A DNA stretch of 64,000 nt from Jaminaea rosea (taxonomy: Eukaryota; Basidiomycota; Exobasidiomycetes; Microstromatales). Location: the NCBI RefSeq assembly GCF_003144245.1, contig NW_020289994.1, positions 248,001 to 312,000 of the forward strand, in the 5' to 3' direction. Shown one piece after another: positions 1 through 10,610 of this stretch. Position 1 is the stretch's first letter; each line of letters starts with the position of its first letter. A program made the position numbers and the translations under genes. The notes beneath the pieces are model-generated. The model saw only the letters and a list, made by a program, of their open reading frames with translations, had not been told where the DNA came from and ran no database searches.

Positions 1-3000
1 GCTGCTGCTGTGGGAGCCTCATGTGCGGGGGTACGCCGTACGCCGAACTCGACGTCGACGTCGACGACAAGCCGCGCCCTGCAAATCGAGAGCCCGTGGA
101 CTCGCCGTATCGCGCCTGCGACTGCGCCGTTGGCTGCGAAGATGTGGGGCTGTGCGCTGCGATATCGAGGTAAGGACTACTCGTGCTGGCCGCGTAGTGC
201 TGGTAGCCTCCATAGCGTTGTTGTGGCTGCTGCTGCTGATGCTGCTGACCGCTACCGTAATGGTGAGGCTGTGGCATGCTCGCGTATTGCTGCTGCTGCT
301 GGTAGTAGCCACCTGCTCCGGGCGCCTGCAGCAAGTACGGCGATTGTGCGACATTCCCCTGCTGGAAGTACGCCGACGGCTGACCATAGCCTTGCTGGTG
401 AGCATGTTGTTGCTGGAAATGCAAGTCTCCAGCACTCCTGCTGCCCAGCAAGCTCGTTGTCCTCGTTGCCCCAGGACCACCCATTCCCACTCCGAGTCCG
501 CCGTTGCGTCCGTGCATACCCCCAGGCGAAGGTGTGGCTGCGTCGTCATCTAGCAGACTGGAGGGGAGGAAGTTGTCCGTTCCCACATCGCCTAGCTCAG
601 CAGAGCCGTGTGACCCTGCTTGAGTCGACGAGGCGGCGCCGGTGCTTTGCTGGCTCGCTGAAGGCATCATCATGGAGGCCATGTGCGGTCGTGCCTGATA
701 GTAGCGGCTAGCTCCATGTTGCGCACCTCCACCGCTCGCATTACCGGCAGCATTGCTCTCGAGGAACGTCAAAGGTCCGTGACCCCATGTGGAGCTCGTC
801 CCAGAGTTGCCCGCCAAGCCGGCGGTAGGAAGGAGTGGAGTAGGCATGGTGCTATGCACCCTCGAGGCGGGCAGCGAAGTCGAAGAAGTCAAGGGGACCC
901 CTGCTGCTGCGTGGTGGTGGGGTACGGGCATCTCCACAGACGGGGAAGGGGAGACGGGAAGGCCAGACAGGGCCGATGAGCCTGCGAGGCTGCTGCTTTG
1001 CGCTACGCTTCCTCCTGAAGAGGGCGAAGGCCCGCCTAGCTCGGAATTGACCATGAAGCTCGGTGAGTGGGCGCCTGGGCGAGTAGTGCCGAATGAGGCT
1101 GGCTGGCCACCACGCCCGCTCCCGATCACAGCTCGATGCGAGAAGGCCAACCCGCCACCGCGTTGCGCATTGCTGCTGCTGGCGCTGAAGTCGAGCTCTG
1201 GCCGAGTGGTCGAGGAAAGGTCGACGGGGAAGGAGGACTGGTAGGCGAATGGGGAAGAGCTGGCCCCCGCAGCTGGCGCTGAGGCGTTTGCTGACGGGGA
1301 GGGCGTAGCCAAGCTGCTTCCGTTCGCATCGCGCTGGGCTTCCGCGCTGCTTAGGCTTGGCTTCAATGTCGTGGCGAACGGTCCCGCAGCAAATGTCGCC
1401 GATGGGCTGGTCGCCGCAGACGATGAGTGGCCACGCGCGCGCATGGACGCTGGCTCCGTAGGTGGGGCACGACCAGCTGGAGATGCGGCTGGTTGAGCTG
1501 CCGGTGCAGACGATCGCGGCGAATTCAGATTGCCCGTCTTCGAGGCGGATGCCTGCGAGGGGAGCTTGACGGCTACTGATCCGGGAGAAAGTGCTGCGGT
1601 TGCAGAGGGCTCTACCTCCTTTGCAGCAGGCACACCCTGCTGAACCGTGCCGGCCTTTTCCGCTCCTTTCCTCACTCCGAGCTCAGCAGGTGGTCCAGCC
1701 CCTCTTCTCATCTCCTTGTCCTTATTTGGCAACACGACCTCACTGATCACCTTGCCCCTTTGAAATCGCTTCCTGAAAAATTCATCGTCTCGATTCAGCG
1801 TACGCGCGCTCAGTGTCACGAGCGGTGGCTCCCACGTCAGGATGTAGGGCTGGCGAGGCTGAGCCTGCTGCTGAGAGGCGAGCGAGGATGCGGACGGGTG
1901 GACCGGAGCTTTCCCCTTGTTCTGGCCTAAGGTAGCAGGCTTAGAAGCCTTGCACGAGGAGGGATTGACCCGGACTTTGAACTTGTTCCATACCGGGGGC
2001 GGGTCGAGGGGCAAGGACTCCCGCGTGGCGAAGGATTCGGGACGAGGGGGAGCGACAGGCTTGGCTGACGGCGCAGCTGTTACTTGAGGAGTAGCTTGCT
2101 TGCCTCGAGGCGCGTCATTTCCTCCTGCGGCAGCGCGTGGCCCGGTGGGGATCGGACGTTGCCCTGGTGCTGTAGCTGAGGATGTGACCTCGGAGCCCTT
2201 CTGCTGCTGCTGCTGCTGCTGTTGTCCAGCTTGCGCCTGACCAGACACTCCCTTAATCGCAAGACCTTTCTGCGTCGAGCCCTGAGCTTGGGTCTGAGAT
2301 TGAGGCTGCGTAGCAGCACCCCCTTCCCTCGCCTTGGCGCTGGCATCATCATTTGCCCTGATCTGATCAATCACACTATCCAAGCTCGCCATACTCTCCA
2401 GCGAGGTAGAGGGCAGGCCAGGCGCAGGGCGACGGAGCAGTTGCGGCGACGGCGGACTGCCTTGCTTTGGCGATGTAGCACCCTTGGGCGAAGCCGCAAA
2501 CGGCTGAGCTGTTGGAGAGCGTCTAGCCGCCGGACCGGGAGGGGCAGCAATGGGCGCTTTACGACGCCATGAAGTGGCTTCGTCGCTTGGTGAGAGGACG
2601 GTGGGAGGGGAGGGGCGTCCGTTAGGCATCGGCATCGTGCCGTGCGGAGCCGCAGCCTTAGGATCCCACAAGCTCGGCCTCGCGTTCGTCGCTGTAGCAA
2701 CAGCAGCCGCAGCGGCTGCCGTCTCCTGCTTCTTGCGCGCCTCCTCAGCACTGGCTGCCTGTCTTCTCTGCTCCTCCAATCGCTTCTGCCTCTCTCCCTC
2801 GGCCTTCTTCCTTTGAGCCTCCTGCGCCTCCTTGGCTGCCCGTTCCTTCTCGGCTTTCGCCTCAGCCTCGGCCTTCATCTTCTCCTCGATAGCCGCGGCC
2901 TTCAGACGCGCCCGCTCTTTTTCGGCAGCTCGAAGCTGCTCCTCTTCTTCCCGACGTCGACGAGCACGTTCCACTGCTGAGTGCATCTCTTGCCGGTCGG

Positions 3001-3279
3001 ACGCGTCGGTCGAGGCGGCGGGAGGGGCAGCTGCGGCGGCCGGAGAGCGGACAGAAGAGGGCGGGCTGCGAGCTGCTTGTGCTGGAGCTGCAGGTTGCGC
3101 AGGTGGGCTGGTAGGGGCAGCCGGCTCTGCTCTTCTTCCCCAAGGCACGATGGGCTTAGAGGGCGCAACGATTGGGGCCGAGGGCGAGCTCGTAGCAGCT
3201 GCCGCTGTTGATGGAGTTGGTGCTGATGGGCGCTCGATTTCTCTTGCCTGAGGCGGCGGCGGTGGCGGCGTCGATTGTG

Positions 3280-3314
<35 letters not shown>

Positions 3315-5044
3315 TGCTGTTGGATGGCGAGATGCGGGGGCAGGGCTCTCCCAGTCGATGGAGCTGGCGCGGGGGCTACGGCCTGCTGCTGCTGCTGCTG
3401 CTGCGGCGGGGGTGGCGAGACTGCCGTTGTGGCTGCGGGCTTGCTAGTCGCTGCGTAAGGCGATGGGCGCTTTGCGATCGTTGGCGGAGACTTGATCTGC
3501 GGAGGAGCTTCAGGCGCTGGCGCAGCCATCGTCGGCGAAGTAGTCGCATTGCTGGCCGGCGGCGAGGTGGGCTTCGGAGCACCAGTACCGAGCGACTGGT
3601 GCGTCTGATTGCGCTGCGCCAGCGGTCCCCAAGCTCGGACCGCAGCCTGATTGACAGGCGGGGCCCCTCCTGCACCGCCTCCTGCTCCCCCTGACCCGTC
3701 ATCGTACCGCCGCCCTCCAAAGCGCGATCCTCCTCTTGCATCATACCCTCCGCCACGTCCTGCATACGAGTCGAGAGAGATGGACGCCTCGCCTGACATG
3801 ATGTCGAGTGTCTCTTTTACAACAGGGCGTCGAGCCGGCTGCTGCTGGACGGGCGCTGCTACTCGTGGGGCGGACTGTGCCGGATGCTGCGGCTGCGGCT
3901 GCGATGCTGGCGGCGCCTGCCCTGACGTTACTGCCGCCTGTTGAGCCTGAGCTTGCTTCTGTGGCCAGCTGCGATCGTGGTTGACATCTCTGAATCGCTC
4001 CTCCTTGCTCACCGGTACACCTCCCGGCCCTGTCGCGCCCTCTTTAGCATGATCCATCTCGCTCTCCTTCTGTGAAGGATGGGCCGGAATCTTGTACTGC
4101 GTGCCATCTGCAAACTCGACGACCTCGTCGAGGAACCCGCCGTCCTCATCATCGAGCTCGTCCCAGTGCTCACCACTCTGCGTGTTCGTAGTCCCACGAA
4201 AGCGGTCCAAGCTTTTCAGGTACTGCTCGTGCCGCGCTTGAGCTTCTGCCGCCTCTTGTCTCTCCTTTTCCTCTTGCGCCTTCTTGACTGCCGCGGCCTC
4301 TGCGGCAGTAGGGAAGTCCTTGTTGGCGATGCGCGAGGATGAAGATGTGGCGGGACCTTTGGAGACTTTGGCCCAGGGTGCTGCAGAAGGGCCCGTTGTG
4401 GCGGCAGTGGATGGACTGCCTGATGCTGGGCTGCCGCTGCGATTCATTGACCCCAGTGTCGCTGCCCGCAGCCCTGGACTGGCCTTGACGTCTCCACCGG
4501 GCGAGGCTGAGCGGGCGTTGGACATCGTCGTCGATAGGCGTGGAGAGGCAGTGGCGCCTGCAGCTGCTGCGGACCCTGATGAGGCTGGGAGTGGGGATGC
4601 CTTTGCTGCGCTTTGAGTTGGTGATGCCCATGATGGCTGCGCAGGCTTGGGCGTAGCTGCGAGCTTGGCCGACGTGAGGCGCGATGCCGCTGAAGCAGGC
4701 GTGACTGATAGTCGACTGGCTGTTGACACGGAAGGTGTAGCTGGTTTTGCTGCTAGCGAAGGCGATGAAGCGGATGCTGTCGGTGGTGGTGTTGGGCTGG
4801 CCTTCTCAAGAAACATCTTGTTGACATTGAAGGATGTGAACTTCTTTGGCGGTGCTGCACCTCCCAGACCAGCCGCCGTCGCTGCAGCTAATGTAGGCGA
4901 CGGAGTCGACGCCGGCGCGGGCGCGGACACGGCGGGCGCAGAGATGGCATCGTTGGATACGACGGGTGTCGTACTCACGGTATCTTGTGTTGGCTGACCA
5001 TTGGCATCGTTGCTGCTGGCATTGGTCTCGGTCGCTGCGCTCAT
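1..5044 (-). CDS. Giant Gln/Ser/Ala/Pro-rich protein, C-terminus beyond window
   Basis: An open frame runs from ATG at 5044-5042 to the left edge without a stop: at least 1,681 residues, no intron needed. I do not recognise the family. Most is low complexity: Ser/Ala/Pro-rich stretches, several glutamine runs (the longest 14 residues at 3281-3322), and one long charged coiled-coil-like segment rich in Glu/Lys/Ala (about 2720-3000) typical of an extended helix. Two islands look like conserved short motifs: KKFTSFNVNKMFLEK near residues 66-80, and a segment near residue 300 with WDELDDEDGG followed by FADGTQYKI. The last residues in the window contain GVPPHMRLPQQQ. No membrane segment or signal peptide is visible. 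A scaffold or RNA-granule/cytoskeleton role would fit such composition but is a guess. It is transcribed away from eIF3f, from which it is separated by 476 bp. Confidence 0.85.
3281..3322. repeat. CAG/CTG microsatellite coding for 14 glutamines
   Basis: Fourteen codons on the minus strand, nearly all CAG with scattered CAA, in the frame of the giant low-complexity protein. Likely length-polymorphic. Shorter glutamine runs occur near 2200-2222 and 3380-3402 in the same gene. Confidence 0.9.
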
Positions 5045-5520
5045 CCTCTCGACGGGGATGGCTGCGAGACTGCAATGGACGGGTATGAGGGCGACGAGGA
5101 GGCACCGAGGCGTGTGATGATGGTGTATACAAAGGCCATGCGACGTGCCCAGGTGCGTATATGCTGCCTCTTTTCCTTACTGGAGGGCGGCTGCCTCGTC
5201 GCGGTGGTGATGTCGGCGTCAAGGTCAAGTGGATACCGCTGCTGCTGCACTGACCTGGGCGGCTGACTGACCGTCTGTGCCTGCCTGCCCGCCTGCCTGC
5301 CTGCCTGCCCTGACCGCTCAGTCTCGGTCTCGCCCTTGCCGTCGTCGTTGATTGGGTGAGTCGGGCCGGAGCCGATGGCATGACCTCGAGAGCGGTGCAC
5401 GGGCCCAGTCAAGTCAAGTCGAGTTGGGTCAGAACGGACAGGCGAACGACACTCGAGGCCTGACTCTGTTACCACCTTACTTCACTACTATACCCTTCAA
5501 CGACAGCATCATCATTAGTC
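5045..5520. promoter_or_regulatory. Divergent intergenic region (giant protein / eIF3f)
   Basis: This 476-bp gap separates two divergent starts and must carry both promoters. It includes a CTGC/CCTG tetranucleotide run near 5281-5311 and pyrimidine-rich tracts near 5460-5510 just ahead of the eIF3f ATG. I see no coding potential of the kind found in the neighbours. Confidence 0.5.
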
Positions 5521-6826
5521 ATGGCGGACGCTGTAGCAGGGCCGTCTACATCCAAGGCGGCACCCTCATCCACCTCGGCTGCGCTCCTCAGCTTGCATCC
5601 GCTTCCTATTCTGTCCATTTCGGAGCATATCGTCCGCTCGTGTGCTCAGCAGCAGCAAGGAAAGGAGCCACTTCACGTCTACGGCGTACTGTTAGGCACA
5701 CAGAATGGCAGGCACTTGGAGGTACAGAATACATTCGAAGTCAAGGTAGACGTAGAGGGAAAGCTAGATGAAGCATTCTTTAAAAGCAGGCAAGCGCAGT
5801 GTGAGTGTGCGCCCAGCACAGGACATCAGATTTGTTGACGAAGCTGACCTCCCTCGTCCCCTCTCCTCAGACAAGCAAACGTTTCCCACACTCGACCTCC
5901 TAGGCTGGTACTCAAATGGCAATCGCCCCACTTCAGCAGACGTAGCCGTCCACAAGCAGGTGAGTGGCGCCACCACCCTCACCGTCCTCGCATCGCCTAC
6001 ACCCGACGCTGACCCCGTGCCCCCTCGTGTGCAGTTCCTCGAATACAACGAGTCCCCTCTCTTCCTTCAATTCAGCCCCAATGCAGACATCCTCGCGCGA
6101 AGAGACGGTCGCGGACAGCTGCCCATACAAGTCTACGAGTCGCAGATGGCTGTCACCTCGGCCGACCAGCCGATTGACAGCAGCAATGAGGGCGCGGCAC
6201 CTCCTACCGCCAGCAGCGACGAGCCATCTACGTCCCTGATCCTCGTGGAGTCCAATGGCTACAGGATCGAAACAGCTGAAGCAGAGCGCATCGCTGTCGA
6301 CTACGTGAGCAAGCCGGCCGGAGCGCAGGGGAGCGAAGGGGAGCATGGAGCAGTCATCTCTTCGTTGGAGAGCCAGCAATCTGCCATCAGGATGTTGCAT
6401 GCGCGCATCAAGATGGCGCACGGCTATGTGACCAGTCTGCTTGCGAAAGATGCGAAAGTTGGAGGACAACAAGGGGTGACCGCAGGGGCGAATGGCAGTG
6501 GCAGCGCAGTGGGGCAGCGCGACCACGAAGCTCTAAGGCAACTCAAGTCGATCCTCTCCTCCATGCCCCGCGCGCCACCAGCGAACGCCGCAATGCAAGC
6601 CGAGGAGGATGACGACGGATTCCGCACGCACTTCCTGCGCGAGTACAACGATGCTCTCCTCATCTCTTCGCTCAGCCGTATGACTGCGGGGATGCGAAGC
6701 TTGAATGAGTATGTGGACAAGTTTGATTTGATCCAGCAGGGGAGAGGAGGGGACAGGGAGAGAAGGGACGGGCTCGAGAGTGGAGGAAGGGGCACATTCG
6801 GGTATGGCGATGCTGGAGGGATGTGA
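5521..6826 (+). CDS. Translation initiation factor eIF3 subunit f (MPN domain)
   Basis: Three exons, 5521-5800, 5871-5959 and 6035-6826, give 386 residues; phases fit (280, 89, 792 nt). The protein is the f subunit of eIF3, which helps recruit mRNA and stabilise the 43S complex. The MPN domain begins near residue 25 (LHPLPILSISEHIVR), runs through HVYGVLLGT, the family block TFPTLDLLGWYSNG encoded across intron 1, then NESPLFLQF and LPIQVYES after intron 2, and EAERIAVDYV near residue 205. No JAMM zinc-binding HxHx7Sx2D set is seen, as expected for the non-catalytic MPN subunits. The C-terminal half carries the helical segment with LREYNDALLISSLSRMTAGMRSLNEYV. The last 30 residues are Gly/Arg-rich. 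Start chosen because it gives the family N-terminus and the upstream sequence is pyrimidine-rich leader. Confidence 0.95.
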
Positions 6827-7021
6827 GGGAATGAGGAGCTGAAGATGATGGCTGAGAGTGGGGGCCGGCGTGAGATCGGAAACTAGAGGGGGAGCTAGAG
6901 TCACAGCACAAGCACACCAACAACTTCCTGTCATCAAGGTAGCTACAAAGCTTGCATTCCACGCCACGCCGTCCGCTCCCTCAATTATCCCGCTGTCTTT
7001 TCTGCCCTCGCCTCTCCCGCC

Positions 7022-8046
7022 CTACTTCCAATCGTACTGCGGCTCGAAGCCCAACATCTTCCTTGCCTTCTCAATACAGAGCAGAGTCTCGTTCGCGTTC
7101 TTAGTCTTGGGCTCGTAAGGTACGCCAGGGTACACCTGCTTGGCCAAGTCGGCAGACGGGGTGCGCATGACAGTGTTGTTGTTGGCGACTAGGAAGGCTT
7201 CGTGGCCCTGTGAGCGAAGCCAAAGGAAGGGAGGGTTTCAGCGTACATGACGGTGGCGAAGCGCACTTTCTCACTTTCCCTTACCTTGAGGTCGCTCTTC
7301 AAAGCCAACTCGACAGCCTTAGCTCCATCCCTCGCATCGATGTACCCCCAGCAGTTCCATGATCTCGCCGATGGGTCTTTCTGCCACGCTTCGAAGTTGG
7401 CATACTCCTCCTGCAGCATCACATTCGAGAAGCGAAGCGACAAGTACTTGCTCTCTGGGCACCATCGACTATACTGATCCGCTAGATGCTCTCCCATGAG
7501 CTTGGAGAGGGAGTAGGCACTCTGTGGCTCCCTAGGCGTCTCTTCGGTGATGGGCAGTGAAGGGGGAGGAGTGCTCAGTGGGATCCCAATGAGTGTCTCG
7601 CTGCTCGCAAGCACGAGGTTGGTAATCTTGAGCTTGCGTGCCGCCTCGAGAATGTTATAAGTAGCCATGAAATTCGTCTGGAACTGGCGAGAGCTGCTAG
7701 TCTGCCCTGGGCTGGGGATGGCGGCCAAGTGGACAATGGCGTCGATTCCGCTGTAGGCCATATCGCACTCCATGAGCGCTTCGAGGACGCTTCCCATATC
7801 CGTGAGATCGACCTCCACTAGTCGGTAGGCACCCCCGATGCCCGTCTTGCCGTCTTCGGCCGCGCCAGGTGGGCGACGTGTGTCGAAATTGATGACCTCC
7901 CACCCATTGGACGCCAGGTGCGAGACGGTTGCACGGCCTAGCTTGCCTGAGCCGCCTGTCACCACTACGCGTCCGTTGGGGGTGGCCCCTTGAGGACGGG
8001 GAGTTTCGCCCAGCGCGAGGGAGCGGGAGGCTTGATTCGGTGCCAT
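7022..8046 (-). CDS. NAD-dependent epimerase/dehydratase (extended SDR)
   Basis: Two exons, 8046-7285 and 7207-7022, joined across a 77-nt intron in phase 0, give 315 residues. The Rossmann motif TGGSGKLG lies near residue 31, HLAAIP near 107, and the catalytic YxxxK as YSLSK near 177, so this is an extended short-chain dehydrogenase acting on a nucleotide-sugar-like or uronate-like substrate. The substrate cannot be told from the sequence. The second exon carries the C-terminus ending in a FEPQYDWK block, which is usual for the family and confirms the intron. No targeting signal is seen, so it is probably cytosolic. It converges on eIF3f with 195 bp between stops. Confidence 0.93.
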
Positions 8047-8613
8047 GGTGTAGTGTGTGTATGTGTGTGTGCGTCGCTGTGTGATGAGATGGAACGATGG
8101 TGAGGGGAAGAAGAAGAAGTGGATCGTTAGACTTCGAGGCCTTGCACCCCGGTCTCTTCTCAGCTAATCTCCACTTTCCCCCTTCGCCCAGATGTGGGGC
8201 CTCCAGCTCGAAGCTGCCGTTTCAGAAGCTCGGCCGCTGCTCGAGATGCAGGTCCCTTCACATCATCGCCGCCATATCCGAGTCAAGTGATCGATCGGCA
8301 TTCTCCACACGCCGCTAGATCGGGCGATGGACGTAAGTTGGTGGCATGTAGCACCGTAGCGTGTGGCGGAGCTGTTGCATCGAAATGATTTAGTCGGAAG
8401 AGCATGAGACTGAAGCTGGCAAGCCAACTTCGACTCATTTCTGAACGTCAGTTTGATGCCGAAAATCGGCACTTTCTCTTTTGCGCCCCGCCTCTCTGCG
8501 ACCACTCTCTCTGCATTCTCACGGCAGTGATGATGAGCAGCTCATCAGGGATGGGGGCGAAGCGAGTCTGATGATGTGGTATTTGATTTGTCTAAGCATC
8601 TCCCGGCGCTACT
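8047..8613. other. Intergenic, promoter of the epimerase gene
   Basis: These 567 bp lie between the PRP31 stop and the epimerase start, both on the minus strand. A GT-rich tract (8050-8085) lies directly upstream of the epimerase ATG. Open frames here are short and have no recognisable content. Confidence 0.5.
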
Positions 8614-10398
8614 CTACTTTTTCGGCGCTGGCGGGCCCATTGACCCCTTCCCAGTCGTTGATGCCACGCCAGGCGCGGTACTAAACGTCCCTGACGCGAA
8701 CCATCTCGCGTTGGCCTCGTCCGCCTTACGCTGTCTGGCCGAGGGATCAGCCAGCTCAATCCCCTGCACAGGCGTAAAGGCGATGCTAGTCTGTGTACCC
8801 CCGCCAGCCCCAGCACCACCATACGCCGAAGAGGAGGAAGCCAGCCCACTCGCCTGTCCACTGCCCCCAGACATGGCATCAAGACTCGCAGCACCACTTC
8901 TCCCCTGACCCCCACTCAGCGCCTGTAGCCTCAGCTGATTCTTGCGACTCATCTTGGCCTTAGTCTTAGCCTCCCCGGCCGTCGCCCTGATCTTGCCCGT
9001 ATTTCCCCCAGCCATACCAAGCCCAACGGTCTCATCAAACGCACCCGCCTCTTCCTCTGCCACGCCGAATTCGACGCGATTAGCAGCCTTGCGCAGCTCC
9101 GACGCGCCATACAGCTCCTTCATCTTGCGTGCGCGTCTGCCACCTCGACGTTTCTTGTCGCCTCCTTCCTTGGGGACGGGGAGAGCTTTGGTGAGCTTCG
9201 TCGGAGGGGGTTCGAGGAGTTTTTCTACTTTGGCTTCTAAATCGCGTTTCAGTTGGGAGCCATATGTACCCAGAGGGGATGAGTGATTGGCGTCCATCCT
9301 TGCTACGAGGGCGACCTTGGCTGATACGAGGCGGATGGCCTGCCTCGCTACGTCGGGTGGACATTGTGCCACCAGGTCGGCTTGCCCTACGAAACCTACG
9401 TGGCGCTCCGTAGCGGCGTGGACGCCTGACCCGCCCAGTTGGTTCTTTCGCGCTGCTCCAAGCACTTGAATGTTACAGGCAGGGATTTTGCTCAGCGCTG
9501 TCAACCCGCCAGCTACGGCGAGGAGCTTAGTTGCTACCCGCGAGCCGACGAGGGAAGAGAGGTTGGGCGCAATGAAGCTGATACGCGACTCGACGTAAGA
9601 GAGGATGTGGGTTCGGTGCTCGTCGAGTGACTTGACGACGCGGCAGCCTTCAATGACGCGCTGCCATTCTGCGTCGGGCAGCCTTTTGCCCGTCGTGTGC
9701 GATGCCGTCATTGAGATGACAACGACGGTGCCATGAGGTAGAAGTGACTCGAGATCGCTATGCTTGCCCGAAGTCAGAGTGTCCTCATTTCCCAGCGCTT
9801 CAACTGCCTGGACGTACTGCCATGCATTGGGAATCAAGTCTGCCAGCTCGGGAAAGCGTGGGCTGTAGTGATCGCGAATGAACTTGTGGACGAGGAGAAT
9901 CTCGTTGTCGACTTCGACTGCGAGGTTGTTGGCGCGGACGATGAGCTGATACTCTTCACTGTGCTCGAGGACTCCCTCTATTTGCATGCGCTGAGCCGTC
10001 TGCTCGTCACCGGATGAGGACGAAGACGCTGCTTTGCTTTCGAATTCGGTGATCTTGGCCATGGTGGTTTGAAGCTTGGAGGAGCTAAGGAGCGAGGAGA
10101 TGGCAGACACCGACGAGATGCTGGCGAGGTCCATCGATTGGACGTCGGCGCTGTCGAGCTCCTCGGCAGGTCGTACGCCATTGGAAGGCTGCTTGGCAGT
10201 GAGGGTGTCGACCTGCTGTTCTTGATTCTCTTCTCCGTCGTCACCGTCGCTCAAGTCGTCGAGATCATCGTGGTAGGAGCGCTTGGTTCCAGCGTTGACT
10301 GGAGGTGCTGAGCTTCCATTGACCTGCGACTGTGCCGGCTGCTGCTGCTCTTCATCTGATGCCAAGTCATCGAGGAGCTCATCTGCGTAGCCGGACAT
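8614..10398 (-). CDS. PRP31: U4/U6 snRNP splicing factor Prp31
   Basis: A single exon of 594 residues starting at ATG 10398 (MSGYADELLDDL); four further in-frame codons upstream begin with TTG and are not used. Prp31 binds the 15.5K/U4 snRNA complex and bridges U4/U6 with U5 in the tri-snRNP. Visible parts: acidic N-terminus; NOSIC segment with NNLAVEVDNEILLVHKFI near residue 157; Nop domain near 215-345 with SMTASHTTG, FIAPNLSSLVGS and CNIQVLGA; and the Prp31 C-terminal domain with KMKELYGASELRKAANRVEFG near 405-430. The Gly/Ser-rich tail ends in a Lys pair. It is divergent from the mitochondrial-protein gene, with 212 bp between start codons. Confidence 0.97.
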   Translation of the reverse strand: MSGYADELLDDLASDEEQQQPAQSQVNGSSAPPVNAGTKRSYHDDLDDLSDGDDGEENQEQQVDTLTAKQPSNGVRPAEELDSADVQSMDLASISSVSAISSLLSSSKLQTTMAKITEFESKAASSSSSGDEQTAQRMQIEGVLEHSEEYQLIVRANNLAVEVDNEILLVHKFIRDHYSPRFPELADLIPNAWQYVQAVEALGNEDTLTSGKHSDLESLLPHGTVVVISMTASHTTGKRLPDAEWQRVIEGCRVVKSLDEHRTHILSYVESRISFIAPNLSSLVGSRVATKLLAVAGGLTALSKIPACNIQVLGAARKNQLGGSGVHAATERHVGFVGQADLVAQCPPDVARQAIRLVSAKVALVARMDANHSSPLGTYGSQLKRDLEAKVEKLLEPPPTKLTKALPVPKEGGDKKRRGGRRARKMKELYGASELRKAANRVEFGVAEEEAGAFDETVGLGMAGGNTGKIRATAGEAKTKAKMSRKNQLRLQALSGGQGRSGAASLDAMSGGSGQASGLASSSSAYGGAGAGGGTQTSIAFTPVQGIELADPSARQRKADEANARWFASGTFSTAPGVASTTGKGSMGPPAPKK

Positions 10399-10610
10399 GA
10401 TGATGGTCAAGTGGTGGCAAGGATGGATGCAACCAGATGAATCAAATGCTGCTGCTGCCCTTGACTTTGATTCCTCTCCGCTCTCCGCTGCTAGACTCTC
10501 CGCCTCTTGTCTTGACCTTCGGATTGCGCTCAGTCCGCCTTTTGATCTTTGGCCGGTGTGCCTTTGGACTTTGCCTTTTTCCTTTGTTCCGCCTCATCAC
10601 CCCTCGCTCC

